From NCBI GenBank assembly GCA_029204225.1, contig CM055095.1, forward strand, positions 40,044,141 through 40,108,140: a stretch of 64,000 nt of DNA, written 5' to 3'. Of this stretch, positions 35,718 to 48,357 are shown piece by piece. Position numbers and translations under genes: made by a program. Within the stretch, counting starts at the first letter, position 1. Each line of letters starts with the position of its first letter. This DNA comes from Diphasiastrum complanatum. Taxonomy: Eukaryota; Streptophyta; Lycopodiopsida; Lycopodiales; Lycopodiaceae. The notes under the pieces were generated by a model. The model saw only the letters and a program-made list of their open reading frames with translations, searched no databases and had not been told where the DNA came from.

Positions 35718-38700
35718 TCAAAACAGGATAACCACACCAGGTAATGCAACATGTATACCTAGTGTGGTCATACCTGTTGCACACCTGAAAAACATGGAAA
35801 ACTTACATAAACGGCCACTTGTCATAAGAGGACAACATCTAGCTCCAAGGAAGCAGCCATCCAAGAATTTTCCAGTCAATGCAAGCAGTCTTTTTTCATT
35901 GAAACCATTTTTTTCAAAAGCATCAATCACAATACAAATTTGACGTACAACCTCTTTTGGATTATCACAAATGTAAAGAAAAGGAAAAATTTGTGATAAA
36001 ATGACTTTATACGCATATGAAGACGGTCTGTTAGATTCTTTCCATATGTATCGCGCAACATCAAAAGGGAGAGCTCTTCGTTTATCAAATTTAGTGATAA
36101 AGAACAAAGCATATTTAATTGATGTCACTGTGAGTTCCATATTAAGGAATGTAGTTTTAGTACCACACATCATCCCATTTACACATTTTGCAAAGCAGCT
36201 AGTCTCAACTTAACTTCAACAAATTGCATAGGATAAATCCAAAAGGGGTTATAAGGAGAAATCATGGCATTGTTATCGACAAAAAGAAGGGGATTAGGGA
36301 CACTAACGAAGCAAATGTCATCAATGTATCTGAAAGGAAATCTGAAAGTATCGAGAATATCCCATCTATTCCATCGAGCCAGTTTATTGCAAAACTCTAT
36401 TTCAAAGCAAAAAGATATAGATTGCACCAAACCGGGGAACATGAAAAACCCATAGGGATCCCACAAACTTGCATCCAAACTTTATTACCCAAACTGACAA
36501 GCATATTTTGAGATAGCCAATTATTTAGAGAGATAACCCCCTCCGCATCAAACTTGAATAAGACCAACTACCTTTTTTAGACACAAGAGGAAAGCTTTTA
36601 AAGTTGATAAAAGGGAGTCCAGCTTCTATAAATGCCATCCTGATCAGTTTTTCAAGAACTTCTTATAAGCCATTTGAACCCAAGATAGGTATAGACTCGT
36701 AACATCTAGTAATGTCCGTAGAAAAAAGTACTAAAAATGTCTTTTGGTAAATTCATCGAAAAATCATAAGTATCTGTAAGCCAAAAACAAGATGGTTTTG
36801 TGCATAAGCTAGAAGTAGGGGTTCAGTTTGGTATGTGATTCAATCCTTTTTTTATTTCAGTACGCAGCCAAGAATTAATCACCAAGTTTGAATCGTAGGA
36901 AATGACATGGCCCCAATTGGGTATTGTGAGGGAACGGGCCAATTCTTTTACTATTATTACAAATACATGAAGGAATATCATCAACCTTGAACCAAAAAAA
37001 CGTGTCCACAGGTTTGTAAAGGGTAGAAAGCAGGTTAGCAGTAAATTTCCAGCCAAATCTAATAGAATTCCGAACTTCTTCTCTTATGTCGATCAAACAA
37101 ACGTCTAGCACATTCCGAAAAAAAATTCTTAATAGGGAAGTTATCTAGACATTAATTGACATAAAGAACATGTATCAAAATTTCAACATCATCAACTGGC
37201 TTGACAAGCTTTAACCTTCCATGAGGCAAACAAAGCAATGATCGTACCTGATGCTCCATAGTCCCTGGAACCTGCAAATCAATCGTCATACAATAAGTGA
37301 CGAATCGGAAAGTCATTAGCAGCTTTTGTCCAACAGACCTCAGCCATGTGAAATCTACCTCTTCCTCTGCTAGACGAGCTGTTAGCACTTCTAGGAGTGG
37401 CAATATTGGTGACGGAAGGAGAAAATGGTTTCGGCAAAGGAAGAGACAACCGTTTTTGGAAAAAGAAAACGGTTTTAAAGCTTTTTCGATAGAAGTCAGA
37501 CCTTTTCCATTCAAGGTAGGAAATGAGCAGCCATTAGAGTTTTCAAACAAACTTTTCAGGCCTTCAATAATAAACTCTCGAAAGTAAATGAAGACTAGCG
37601 AGGCTCTCACAATCAGCTTAGCTTCAGAAGAATGCACATAAGGAAAGTATAGAGTTTAATTTTTAGACTATCCCTCCGCATGAAGAGCTCTAGATTGTTG
37701 AGAATAAATCAAATGGCATGGTCGAACCAAAGAATCTGACCATTGCATTTGTGTTCTTTCTCCCACAATCACATTTAATATAGGGACGAAGAAAGTTCCA
37801 CGTCTTATCAAGGTATTTCTTAGTTTTCTCACCATTTTCCCCTTGACACATTTTCACTCTAGAAAAAATCCCATGGGGTGAGGGGCATCTGGAAGGTTCA
37901 AAATGATCCATTCCAAACAAAGCAGGTAAACGAAGATGGATGTCAATCAAATAATGTTCATCAATCGCCATCTTTCGGTGTAATTCTTTAATCTTTTTCG
38001 GTTCATCCTCCAAATCCCCAAGAATAATCCACATATCAACAGTAATAGGGATCAGCAAAGCAAAATTACCAAATAGCCATGCTTTACTATCAACGATTCT
38101 CAACAAATCTTCAAACATGCAATCAGGCATAAGGGGGTTAGTGAAAGGAGCCTCATTGGGTTTGAAGGGAGACACTTCTGCCAGTGGAGATAAATAGTAC
38201 TTTTGGGTAACAGTCTCCACCTCCTCTTGGGACAGGTCTTCAAGAGAAATAAGGTTGTGTTTTGAAGTACTAAAGGGAGAAGACCCATCAAGTTTAGGTT
38301 CTTTTGAGAACAATGCTGAATTATACACAAACTCAAGCCCATGGAGATTAAAAAATCTCTTCATACAATCAGGGGTGTGAGTCTCAAAATCCTCTTGCGC
38401 TCTAATATCAGGATCCTCGAGCAAGGAAAGGGAATCATGAATGGATAATAGTTTTTCAGTAGCCAAGCTTTGGCTATTGCGGGAAAGCTGCCACAATTTA
38501 CACCAACCAGCCACAGATAGTTGGGAAAGAAGCAAAAGTGAAGAGTTAGGGTCAGATTGGAGAGTAGCTAGGCCAAGTTCTTGGAGTTTATCATGGAAAT
38601 CTTTTTGTCTGATGCAAGCAATAAAGGATTGTGCTTCCGGGGACGGGACAATAAGAGGCAGGACAAAGAGGGAAGGAAATAACCCCCGCAAGAAACCAAA

Positions 38701-38718
38701 AAAAACCCCGGAAACCAA
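35718..38718 (-). pseudogene. Penelope/telomerase-like reverse transcriptase element, decayed
   Basis: Minus-strand pieces, in order, form one broken RT protein. The N-terminal part is a 342-codon open frame (38718-37690) without known motif; it is followed by 37637-37152 and a fragment near 37100-36850 (FRWKFTANLLSTLYKP). Then come RT motif A, TDITRCYESIPI (about 36710), motif B, QVCGIPMGFSCSPVWCNLYL (about 36490-36430), and motif C, FRYIDDICFV (about 36340). A C-terminal region reads NPFWIYP and FDKRRALPF, then SNRPSSYAYKVILSQIFPF (to 35718). The motif wording is nearer to telomerase and Penelope-like RTs than to LINE or LTR RTs. Several frame changes and stops (for example LFALK then TAG) make it a pseudogene. 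Direct 70-base repeats on both sides and an inverted 3' segment fit the known organisation of Penelope-like elements. No GIY-YIG nuclease was seen. Confidence 0.65.
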
Positions 38719-38773
38719 AACACCTAAAAATTCACCAAACCAACACCGACAAAGCTAGAGGAGACCAATCAAT
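38703..38773. repeat. Terminal direct repeat of the RT element, 5' side
   Basis: Partner of 35228-35297. It is also the centre of a short inverted repeat: 38663-38698 (ACAAAGAGGGAAGGAAATAA...) and 38775-38811 are reverse complements with few mismatches, so a head-to-head partial copy starts here. Confidence 0.7.
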
Positions 38774-39152
38774 TTGGTTTTTTGCGGGGGTTGTTTCCTT
38801 CTCTCTTTGTCTATGTGGTGTTGTGTTTTTTGTTCGTCTTGTGTGTTGCGTACTTGTGTCTTGTTCTTGCTCTGCTTCTTTTTCCGTTTTGTTTCTTTCT
38901 TGTGGGACTTCGGGGTGGGTCTTCCTTTGTCTTACCCTTTTGTACTTTGTCAGTTTCTCCTCTCTACCTTGTTCTTGGCTCTTTTGCTCCATGCTTGCAT
39001 GCCTTGTTCCTGTTGTTATGGCATTTGGTGGGGCTTTTATGGCATGACGACACTTGATGGTGTGGGTTGGCATGCTTCTGCATGCTTCCCACTCCTTCCT
39101 TGCTCCTTGATTTTGCCCTCCTTTATTTTCGTGGGTCTCTCATATGTGCTAG

Positions 39153-40088
39153 TGCTCAACTCCAGAAAGATACATGGTATATCGATTCAGGTGCATCAGC
39201 TCATATGACATCTCACAAAGAGTGGTTTTCAAATCTCAATGAAGGTCAAGAGAAATCTTTGGTTGTTCTGGGAGATGATAGGTCACATTCAGTTGATGGT
39301 GTATGAGACATCAAATTAACCTTGATTAATGATAAAGTGTCAAGCGATGCCCATATCAGAAATGACTCTATGTTCCAAAACTCGCCAAAAATCTTCTATC
39401 AGTGGGTTGCCTTACAGATCAGGGTTATAAGATTGAGTTCTACAAAGATAGGTGCTTAGTAAAAGATATCAAGAAGAACTTTTCTGTCATAGCAAAGGGG
39501 ACAAGAGCCAAAAATATGCTATATGAATTGGAGACTACTTTTTCGGCTACATCTACACCTAGTACCTCAAGCGAAAGTGATTTGTGGCATGAGAGGTTTG
39601 GACACTTGAACTATAGGAGTTTGAAGCAGTTATACAATGCAGAAATGGTTCAAGGATTGCCACGCATTGTCACTTCTTCAGGTGTGTGCGAAGCTTGCGT
39701 CTATGGTAAGCAATCACAGAAACCCTTTGATGCTAGTACCTATTATGCTGCTGCTGTATTGGATCTCATTTATAGTGATTTATGGGGACCAGATCAAATG
39801 GGCATTCATACTATTTCATATCATTTATTGATGATTATTCTAGAAAGGTGTGGACTTATTTTATCAAGAACAAGTCTGATGCATTCGATATATTTGTCAA
39901 GTTCAAAAATCTTGTTGAGAATGAACGCAATAAGAAAATTAGAGTCTTACGTACTGATAGAGGTGGCGAATTCAATTCAAATGAGTTTGATGAATTTTGT
40001 AAGAAGCATGGCATTAGGCACTAGCTTACTACAGCGTATACTCCCCAACAAAATGGGGTTGCGGAAAGGAGGAACAGGACATTAGTGC
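39153..40088 (+). pseudogene. Copia protease-integrase fragment
   Basis: A piece of Copia pol on the plus strand. Protease signature TWYIDSGASAHMT (about 39172); pre-integrase LWHERFGHLNYRSLKQL and CEACVYGKQSQKPF with the His/Cys zinc motif; integrase with IYSDLWGP, FIDDYSRKVWTYFIKNKS, RTDRGGEF and QQNGVAERRNRTL, so all three DDE acidic residues are visible. It is broken by a TGA in the protease region (39304), a frame change near 39812 and a TAG where Gln is expected (HQLTT, at about 40022). Similarity starts and stops abruptly at about 39153 and 40088, with no gag, RT or LTR next to it, so it is a captured or deletion-bounded fragment. Confidence 0.85.
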
Positions 40089-40605
40089 AATGTGCACTCA
40101 GTCTTCTTGTTTGGTGTAGTTGTTTGCCCTATGCTGATTGCTGCGTTCTGGGCATTTCTGAAGGTGGTTTTTGTGGCTTCTTTGGTGCGTGCGGTGTTGT
40201 TGTTGATCTGTCATGCCGCTCTGCCTTCTACATGGGTTTCTATGATTTGAAATTCCTCTTATGGCTTCTGATAAGGTATTTGTTGTGGGCTCTTTTGTTT
40301 ATTGCTTGATATGGTGGCTTCTGCCCTTGATCTGCTTGAGCTGTTTGTTTGTTTGTGCTCTGGTTGATATGTTGGTTTTCTACTTTTAGTTTGTTCTCTC
40401 TTGCTTTATTTACTTGTGCTTTTGTTTTGATTTTTAGTACTCACTGCTTCTTTTTTCCTTCCCATAACTATGAGTGACTTTACTTCAGGAAGAAAAACGA
40501 GAGATGGTCTGGCCTCTTTTGGTTGATTTGTCCGCTTTTGGATATTGGTTCCGATTACGGCTGTTCCAGTAGGCCTACTGGATTTTTGTTTAGTTCCAGA
40601 GGGCA

Positions 40606-42560
40606 TGCGATGTTTTGAAATATGCTCTTGTTGCAATAACTCAGATTTTCACTTTTAACTTCTTGCTTAAAAGACTGCAATGGAATGATGACATTGTGTG
40701 GATTCTATCACATACAGTCTATTTATGCATGTCACGTTTACTGTTGTTTGTTGGAACATTGCACTTGATGAGGAGTCACTTATTGGTACAAGGGTGGTGT
40801 ATTTATTGTTCGTATAAAAAAAACTCCTATGTTTACATAGGTTTTACCCAGCTGAATAAAAGTGGTTACTACTAACTTGTGTGACCATTTACCAGTCCAG
40901 TTTTGCTGTCAAGATGGTCTACATTAGTTTCAATTGTCATAGTTGTTTTTCTAATGGTAATGATCTATTTTGTTGTAACTCCAACAAAGGTAAACTTATA
41001 TGAGTATGGCTGGTTCAGTTGGACATCCTTGAATGGGAACTTGGTTTGTTGGTTAAATACTTACTTAGATGCAAACCTACATTGGTGATGTTTCCGTTTA
41101 CCTCTATGGTTTGGTGTGATTCATAATTTATGGACGTTGTGCTTGGGAAATTGTTCTACAAAAACTTGTGATGTAGCATTGGTCATGATATGATTTCCTT
41201 CTTTGTACTTCGATAAGTTGGTTTTTGATTTATCTTACAAACTGACTATTTTGTGTCATTCTAGTTCCTCTCTACTCCTCTGGGTACTTACTATTATAAT
41301 GTCAAGAAAACTTGTGCCTAAGTGTTTTATAGCTTCGCAAGTGACTGTACAATGTTTTCCTGAGGGGACTATTTTGACTTATTTACTTCATTTACTTAAC
41401 ATTGCTTATGAAAGAGTGGTGAGTTAGTCAAGATTCTTTTTGTTAATTGATTACTCACCTTGTGTCTAATTGCAATGGTCTTGTGGTTTGTGATGATCCG
41501 GGGCTTCTAAGATAACTTTTGGCTGTTGTAGCCTAGACTGTCATTAAAGTTGCATTTTATGGAAAAAATTTATGGTGGCTAGTTTACTATTTTGATTTTT
41601 ATTACTAGAAAAATGGCTCGCCTTCCCAAGGTTTACTTTGATTAGCATCGATCGTGCCCATAAGTCTAAATTTCCTACTTCTACGTCAACTATGGGATTG
41701 CCTTGGTGGCTCTTTTTGTTGTTACTATATGTGATGTTGTTCTAAAAAAGGCGTTACTTATTTGCTTTTACTTTCGTTAATCTGTTCCTTTGGAAAGTTG
41801 GTTATTAACTGACTATGATAACCGGCAATTTGTTGCCCAAGATTTTATTTTAATTATTTGGGTTTAGTATAATGGATGGTTGTTTAGCTGTAAGTACTGG
41901 TGTTGAAATTCCTTTTTTAAAATTGCTTCGTTACCTTCGACGATCCTCAAATTACTTTTCTTTATTTTGAGGCCTTATGAAATATGGCCTGGTTGCAGTA
42001 ATTATGTTTTCCACGTATAACTCCATGTAATATAAAAGACTACAATGGAATATTTACATTATTTGGGTTATTTTACATGCAGCCTGATTATGTGGGTCAC
42101 GTAAAAAAAAAATTTTTGGGGGTACTTGGCCTTTGTTGATGAAGCTCTTAATGGTATGAGGGTGATATACTTCTTTCTTATAAAAAAACTCCTATGGTGT
42201 TATTAGGTTATACCTTGCTGAAAAAATTGGTTACTTTTAACTTATATAACAAGTTACCATTTCAGTTATGTTTTTTAAGTTAGTCTACTTTGGTTTCAAA
42301 TGTCATATTTCGACATGGATTGGTGTTTCTGCCATATTATTTACTATTGGTAATGAAATGTTGATGGTAACTCAATTTATACCTTGTGTGAGTGTCGTTG
42401 TTTCAGTTGGACAACCTTGATTGTTGCTCAATTTGTTGGTTAACTACCTTACTTAGCCACAAACCTACCATGGTGTTGTTTCCACATACCTCCATAGTAG
42501 GGGTTAAGTCAAAATTTACTTGGAAAACTGCTCTACTTAAACTTGTGATGTAGTGATGTT
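40606..42560. repeat. Ancient tandem duplication, period about 1.37 kb
   Basis: Segments of 40606-41180 recur, diverged, at 41970-42560. Examples: AAGACTGCAATGGAATGATG against AAGACTACAATGGAATATTT; AAAAACTCCTATG at about 40821 and 42186; TTTCAGTTGGACAACCTTGA (42400) against TTCAGTTGGACATCCTTGAA (41017); CAAACCTACATTGG (41072) against CAAACCTACCATGG (42462). The unit is unidentified. Confidence 0.6.
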
Positions 42561-43394
42561 CACAGCTGCTATGGTCTCCAACTGGTCACTTCAGCAGTTT
42601 GTTATCACAATGAACAAAGTATCTTGAGTTCTTTTGATCAGACTTCGTACAACACTCTGAATGTTAACAATGAAAAAATTCATGTGAACAGTCTTCTAAT
42701 CCCCTCAATATGTTTGTTGCTACTAACGGGTATGAAGAGTTGAAGTGCCATGATTTGATCATAAATTTACTACTCGGTGATGCTTAACTTCCATTAACGA
42801 GGTTTCCTTTGAAGTGTACTGCTTTTTGTTTAAACCTTTAGTTACACTTCGACTATTTCTAATATAAATGGTATGATGGGTTTAGTTATATGACTTGGAT
42901 TATACCTATCTGTTAAAGTCTATATATACTTATTTGTGGATGGCGATAATGCCCTGACAATTTGAAATTGACAGTGCAATGAACATTTTTCTAAGTTGTT
43001 ACTTAGAAAAAGGGATGGTGTTCCGATAAGCATTTTGAAAAGGGTAATGGCAGATAGTTTTGAACTCTACTTTAAAACTAGTCTGGATGTAATTGTCTAC
43101 TTTAGTCGTACTTTTGTAATTGTTGACTTTCAAGCACTGATTATACACTGTTAACCTTATAATTTTATAACTTTGAGTAAAGCTAAAACAATGTCCGACT
43201 GTTTACTCATGATATAGCCAAAATAGGAGTCACCTAACTTGATAATGACTACTTTTTGGGACGTGGATAACAATTGAGAGTATGTGTAGACACATGTAGT
43301 TCCCACAATAATGTCCATGTTCTAACACAGTTGTTGTTGTGGATGGATGCAGGTGAGCATATTCTCCTCAACTCGAAGCTTTTGTTGGTTGTTA

Positions 43395-44300
43395 GGTTTG
43401 GTCAGTATGATATGTTTGACTGTGATGACTCTATACGAATTCGATTTACTTTAATATTCGTATGTTTGGTATTGTGGTGATAATGTGCAGTTTTGTTTAG
43501 ATTTGTTAGGTTTACAAACACACACACCACTCATGTGTTGGAGAGGATTCCCCTCAAAAAATTCAACCATACCTGACTAGATTTGCCTTGTAACATTTCA
43601 CCAACAATAATGGGTTTTCAGTGTTTCAAAGCTACTATTTACATTACTATCTTACGTGGGTTTGTACTTTGCCTTTTATTATCGTCTCCCTTACTACACT
43701 ATAATGTGTATTGGACAAGGTAATTAATTGACAAGTTTCAAATATGTGATTTTCTAGCCATATAGCCTCCTACATTATGGTTTTATGACTTGAGAAATGC
43801 TTCTCAGGCAGTTATGTTACAGTTTGGCTAGTATTGTGAACTAGTTAGGAATTTGGCTGGGAAAAACTATTATTATATCTTGAGTGTTATCTTGGTTCTA
43901 GAATTCTATTGAAATATCTTAAGACATATTTGATGGCATCATCTTTGAGAAAATATGGTTGTCTTTTGACTATGATGACATGACACTATACGAATTTGAT
44001 TGACTTTAAGATTTGTATGTGTTGTATTGTCGCGATTATGTTCAGTTTTGTCTAGATTTGCTAGGTACAAACACACACACACACCACTCTTGTATTGGAG
44101 AGGATTTCTCTTGAATATCCAACCATACTTGGCTAGATTTGCCTAGTGACATTTCGCCATCAATACTGGTTTGTCAATGTGTCAAATTTACACATGACAT
44201 TATTATCCTACACTAGTATGCACTTTATCTTTTATTGTCTTGTGCCTTACTACATGAGGCATTATAATCAATATTGGACAAATTGAGCTCATTGACAAGT
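43395..44300. repeat. Tandem duplication, period about 554 bp
   Basis: 43395-43760 recurs at 43955-44300 with about 20% differences: CAGTTTTGTTTAGATTTGTT and CAGTTTTGTCTAGATTTGCT, ACACACACCACTC in both, TTGGAGAGGATT in both, CTTTTATTATCGTC and CTTTTATTGTCTTG. The unit is unidentified. Confidence 0.7.
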
Positions 44301-44928
44301 TTCAATTACTTGGTTTTATAACCGTACGGCTTGCTTAACCATAAAGGCAAATTAAGTGCTTCATACCTCAAGCGGTAGGGGTTGCTACCGCTAATTTTGA
44401 CAATATACATTATGATTATAAGACTTTTCTTTCTCATGCAGTCATGTTACTTCTAGACTGGTGTAAAATTTGGCAAGTAATGTAGACTAGTTCGAAAGTA
44501 GGCTTGGATAAACTATTTTCATATCCTGATTGTTTATCTCAATTCTAGGATGTTGTTTAGAAATCCCAAGATATACTCCAACGCCACTCTGACACAGTGA
44601 TCCCGGCGCCCCCGACCACCCATTTGAGACCACATTAGGACCTCAGGACCATTTGAGACCACAATCATTGACTTGGAGGTTACCTTCGGTCCATCCAACT
44701 TCGTTTGAGACCACAACCGTTGACTTGGCGATTGCCTACAATCCATTTCCAACTTCGTAGCAAAGCGTAATAGACCACAACCGTTGCCTACGGTCCACTT
44801 CCACACAAAACTGCATATGGTCGTAATAGCCCAAATAATCAATGAGATAGAGCCACACAGGATCACAATATGGTCGTAAAAGATCATAGAAGACCAAAAT
44901 ACTATTGTATAAGTGTTGGCTGATTCTT

Positions 44929-45007
44929 GCTCTCCACTAGAGGTCACCATCAAAAGGTGGCTCACTCTACTTTCTTTAAGAGGGGTCTACTTGCATTTAT
45001 TACATTT
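44929..45007 (+). repeat. Dispersed repeat RF1, copy III (fragment)
   Basis: About 80 bases matching the part of RF1 with AGGTCACCATCAAAAGGTGG and GGGTCTACTTGCATTTATTA. It is closer in sequence to copy I than to copy II. Confidence 0.7.
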
Positions 45008-45109
45008 GCTTCATTAGAGAAAGTATCGGAAGCAGAGTAGATTTTTTTCAATTGTACTTTGTAAAAATTTTCATTTAATATACTCTCATTTTTTGTCTAT
45101 TGCCTATTG

Positions 45110-47856
45110 ACTTGTATAAATTTGCATGCTTTTTGAAATTTTTTATTATCCGTCAATTTGAGTATTGTGACGAATTTGGATTCTTTTGTAAAACCATTGA
45201 AAAAGTTGTAGTATATAGTTGTTCTTTGTGCTAGTCCCACCATATTGCGTACTTTTAAGAAATGCCGCTCTTGCTGAGATTTTTCCATTCCTTGCGATTA
45301 TCATATGCTAAGACTTCCGCTATTTCTTGCAAAGAATGTCGCATGATGCCATAATATGTGCTGCATGTCATAAAAACATAATCTAAATCCGTATCAAAAG
45401 TATGTAAATTAATTGCACATATTTGTCTATAGTAGTGTAACATCAAAATCCTACCATATAATGTGTTATATGATCTAAACCCCATGCACTTTGAATTGCA
45501 TCCACAAATTCACTAGTTGTTTTCTGTATCATTTGTACATTAGTATTTGAAAATTTATCTTTTCTCAAGTATTTCACCATGTTGTCTAATTTTTTCCAAA
45601 CTTCTACTTTGCGTATACGGGTAGAACCTTCTTCTTCGAAATCTTGAGTTGCAGCTATAATCTCTTTTCAAATCGAGTATTGAATTTTGGATTGTTTGCC
45701 AGAATAATTTGATAAAAATTTTCGAGCTTTGGATCCTCCAATGCTCGGCTTGCATGGAATATTTCATGTTTTACCTAATAGCTTGTCGTCTTTTTTTATT
45801 TTAACGTGGCCTTTATGTAAGCCTGCTTTAGACAACATATCCTCTAATCTGGAAATAGTTTTTTTCGCAGATGCCTCTGGCTCAGAATTCCATGCAAACA
45901 AGATGTGAAGATATATTATTTTTTCTATTATACGCACCTCTGCATGCAATATATAGATATGAACATTTTGAAGAGGAATTGGTAGTACGGGTTTCCAATT
46001 AGAATCTTCTCGATCTCTTGATATTCTTGTACTCCTTGTCATGTCTTTTATTGTCTTCATACAGTACAAACAAGGGTGTTTAGAGTTAGCGCCATGGGAT
46101 ACATTGAACATACATTTTAATGTCTTCAGATCTCCTGCTAAATGCCATTCTATGTTGAAAGTGCCAATTCCAGGAATATTGAGTGGAACTCCCTCCATGT
46201 GATTTTTTATGGTGACAGAATATAACGTTCTATTAAATATCCATGAGAGAATGTCATGGTCTTCTTTCATCACCTATAAGAGAAAAAAAAAAAACGTGAT
46301 TTAGTCTCATAATATTAACATAGAGAAGATGTGCCAAATGAAATCCATATTAAAATGATTATCTCTATTGATTATGTGAAGGAACTGCTATACTTGAAAT
46401 ACTGCCAACCACCAGATATTATTTTCTGATTGAACACTGAAGTTGAAACCTTCTGAGTCTTTTGAATTTGAAATTGCTCCATTTATGATCGTAAAACTGA
46501 CTCTCTCCATTTTTTGTCCTTTTGTAATTTCAGACTCATCTAACTTGAGAACAACTATCAACTTATTATTGACATTCTCGTTTGTAATACCTTAAAAATT
46601 TATGATGAATGTTAGTAGCTGATTAATATCAATAAATAGTTTGTTTAAATTGTTATATACTAGACATTCTCCTTTCGAGCAATACACTTCATTTACATGA
46701 GATGGATTACCAATTATTGTTTGCATACCTTGGTTTAACATGTCTCTTTGTTTATTAAGATGAAATGGTCGTTAAATTGGAAACTTCTTAATACTTACTT
46801 GTGCAAATGCCTCTTGTATCATCTTAAACATTGTTGCAAATGCTTCTCTACTGATGCTAGAAAAATCACATGCCCCCTGAACCAATGTAATGTCTAATTT
46901 TTTCCAACTTCATTCATAATGCTATCAGTAACTGAAGCCTTAATCTTTTTCATTTTGTTATTGTTTAACATTGATTTCATAGATTTAGAAGTCAAGATAG
47001 AACCTAGTGAGTATCCAATGAAAATCCGATCGGCCAAATGGTCTTCAGCAACCAATGCTGATCTGCATTGCAAACATAACGTTCATAAAAATGTCAGTAG
47101 ATTTTAGGACACTCATAGTATTCACAGCAGCATAATAAACAAATCAACAGAAAGTTGAAATGAATAAATAACAAAACTAGTGATATGAATGAATAAAAAA
47201 GTTCAAGCAATATTCAATACCAAATAAGCTATAACTTACTTGAATGCAAGGATTCATCTTTTTCTATGACCTCCTTTGGATGATAGATTACATATATCCT
47301 TGTTTACCAGTCTTTTTCTCTTGTTGCTTCGGACCTTTCTGTTGAGCACATTCATATCTTTAACAAGAGACAAATATGAGATACGCATGGATTAAAATGT
47401 AGTTTTTATCTCATTATTACTAGTTGTATAATGATGCAAAGAAGATTTCAACCTTTGAATCTCCTTCTTGAGCATCTCATTTTCATCCAAACAAGTTTTC
47501 AACTTTGTAGATTTTTCTTCGCACTCCTTTGATATTTTTCTTGATTCCTCTTCCAATTAATGTATTCTTTGCATTGAATGTGCATTCCCATAGAGCATCA
47601 AATTCTCACAGTAACCCAAAAGGTCATTTTTACCATGACACATATAGATTATTAACGAATGAAAATCTGGATGTTTCAATGAACATGGATCAATAATATA
47701 CAATGTTCCTGATGACCATAAATCTACATGCTTTAGCTTTTCCTCCCTGTATTGAACCATATTAAAAGTTGCCAATTTGGGTTGCTTTGAATTTCTTGTC
47801 CTGAAAGGAGCATATTCTAGTGACAGATCCACATGAAGATGATAAAGCTTTGTCAT
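45110..47856 (-). pseudogene. Multi-exon transposase-like gene
   Basis: Minus-strand exons joined by plausible GT-AG sites. The N-terminal exon (47856-47557) starts with MTKLYHLHVDLSLEYAPF; after a TAA it continues as a coiled coil (ISKECEEKSTKLKT, LDENEMLKKEIQRL). Near 46880-46790 is GACDFSSISREAFATMFKMI with a GTAAGT donor. At 46560-46400 is VVLKLDESEITKGQ and VSFTIINGAI. The largest exon (46273-45764) has EWHLAGDLKTLKCMF then a CLYC pair and PLQNVHIYILHAEVRIIEKI; later pieces read WGLDHITHYM and FLKSTQYGG, with QLFQWFYKRIQ near the end. The LDES...GDLK...CLYC...ITHYM arrangement resembles an uncharacterised transposase-like family that I recall from diverse eukaryotes; that match is from memory. 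In-frame stops and a frame change near 45650 suggest it is dead. No terminal repeats were found. Confidence 0.5.
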
Positions 47857-48260
47857 CAGTATAGTAGTATAGTAACAAACAACACAATGACAATAACAAA
47901 GCTGGAGATGGCGCTAAACACTTGTTCGACCCTGCTGGAGATAGAGATGGCGCTAAACACTTGTTTGACCTTAAAGATAGAGATGGCGTAGGCTTTGTTT
48001 CAAAAATGTCACTCCTAGTTCAAATTTTTGAGTGTTTCCAACTATTGGGAGGAAATATTTTAGCATTATGAAAAATGTATTTAAGCACCAGTGAAGTTTG
48101 ATGTGACTAAACTAATGTGCATTCATTTACATGGAAAGTAGTGCGGGCAGATGCGTAAAGAAGTTAGAAAATAATATTATAATTACTTTATAGTTATTTT
48201 TCTCTCTCCTACATGGCATTTCTTATAGGGCCCTCTTTGGGCCCATATTTTCTCTAATGT

Positions 48261-48357
48261 CCTATTGGACCCCTTGACCAAAGCCAATACTTTAACTTCA
48301 TTACTCATCAAACTACATTAATACAAGTGTCACAATCCTATTTACAAGCCTACATAG
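48261..48357. repeat. 97-bp direct repeat, left copy
   Basis: Starts CCTATTGGACCCCTTGACCA and ends CCTACATAG. It is over 95% identical to 49322-49418, same orientation. The pair brackets a Copia fragment, so it is probably part of its LTR or a duplicated flank. Confidence 0.85.

Larger units (their letters stand above)
40089..44928. other. Long T-rich non-coding region
   Basis: About 4.8 kb without a convincing gene. It is not random: two old tandem duplications (listed separately) make up most of it. A small perfect hairpin with arms AGCGGTAG/CTACCGCT lies at about 44371-44392. Confidence 0.5.

Noticed and set aside
38700..38775. Hammerhead ribozyme in the 70-bp terminal repeat, as known in some Penelope-like elements
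   Set aside because: The conserved CTGATGA and GAAA core arrangement is absent on both strands.
38774..39208. Open frames rich in Phe, Leu and Cys between the RT element and the Copia fragment
   Set aside because: Overlapping in all three plus-strand frames and caused by T-rich composition; no motif.
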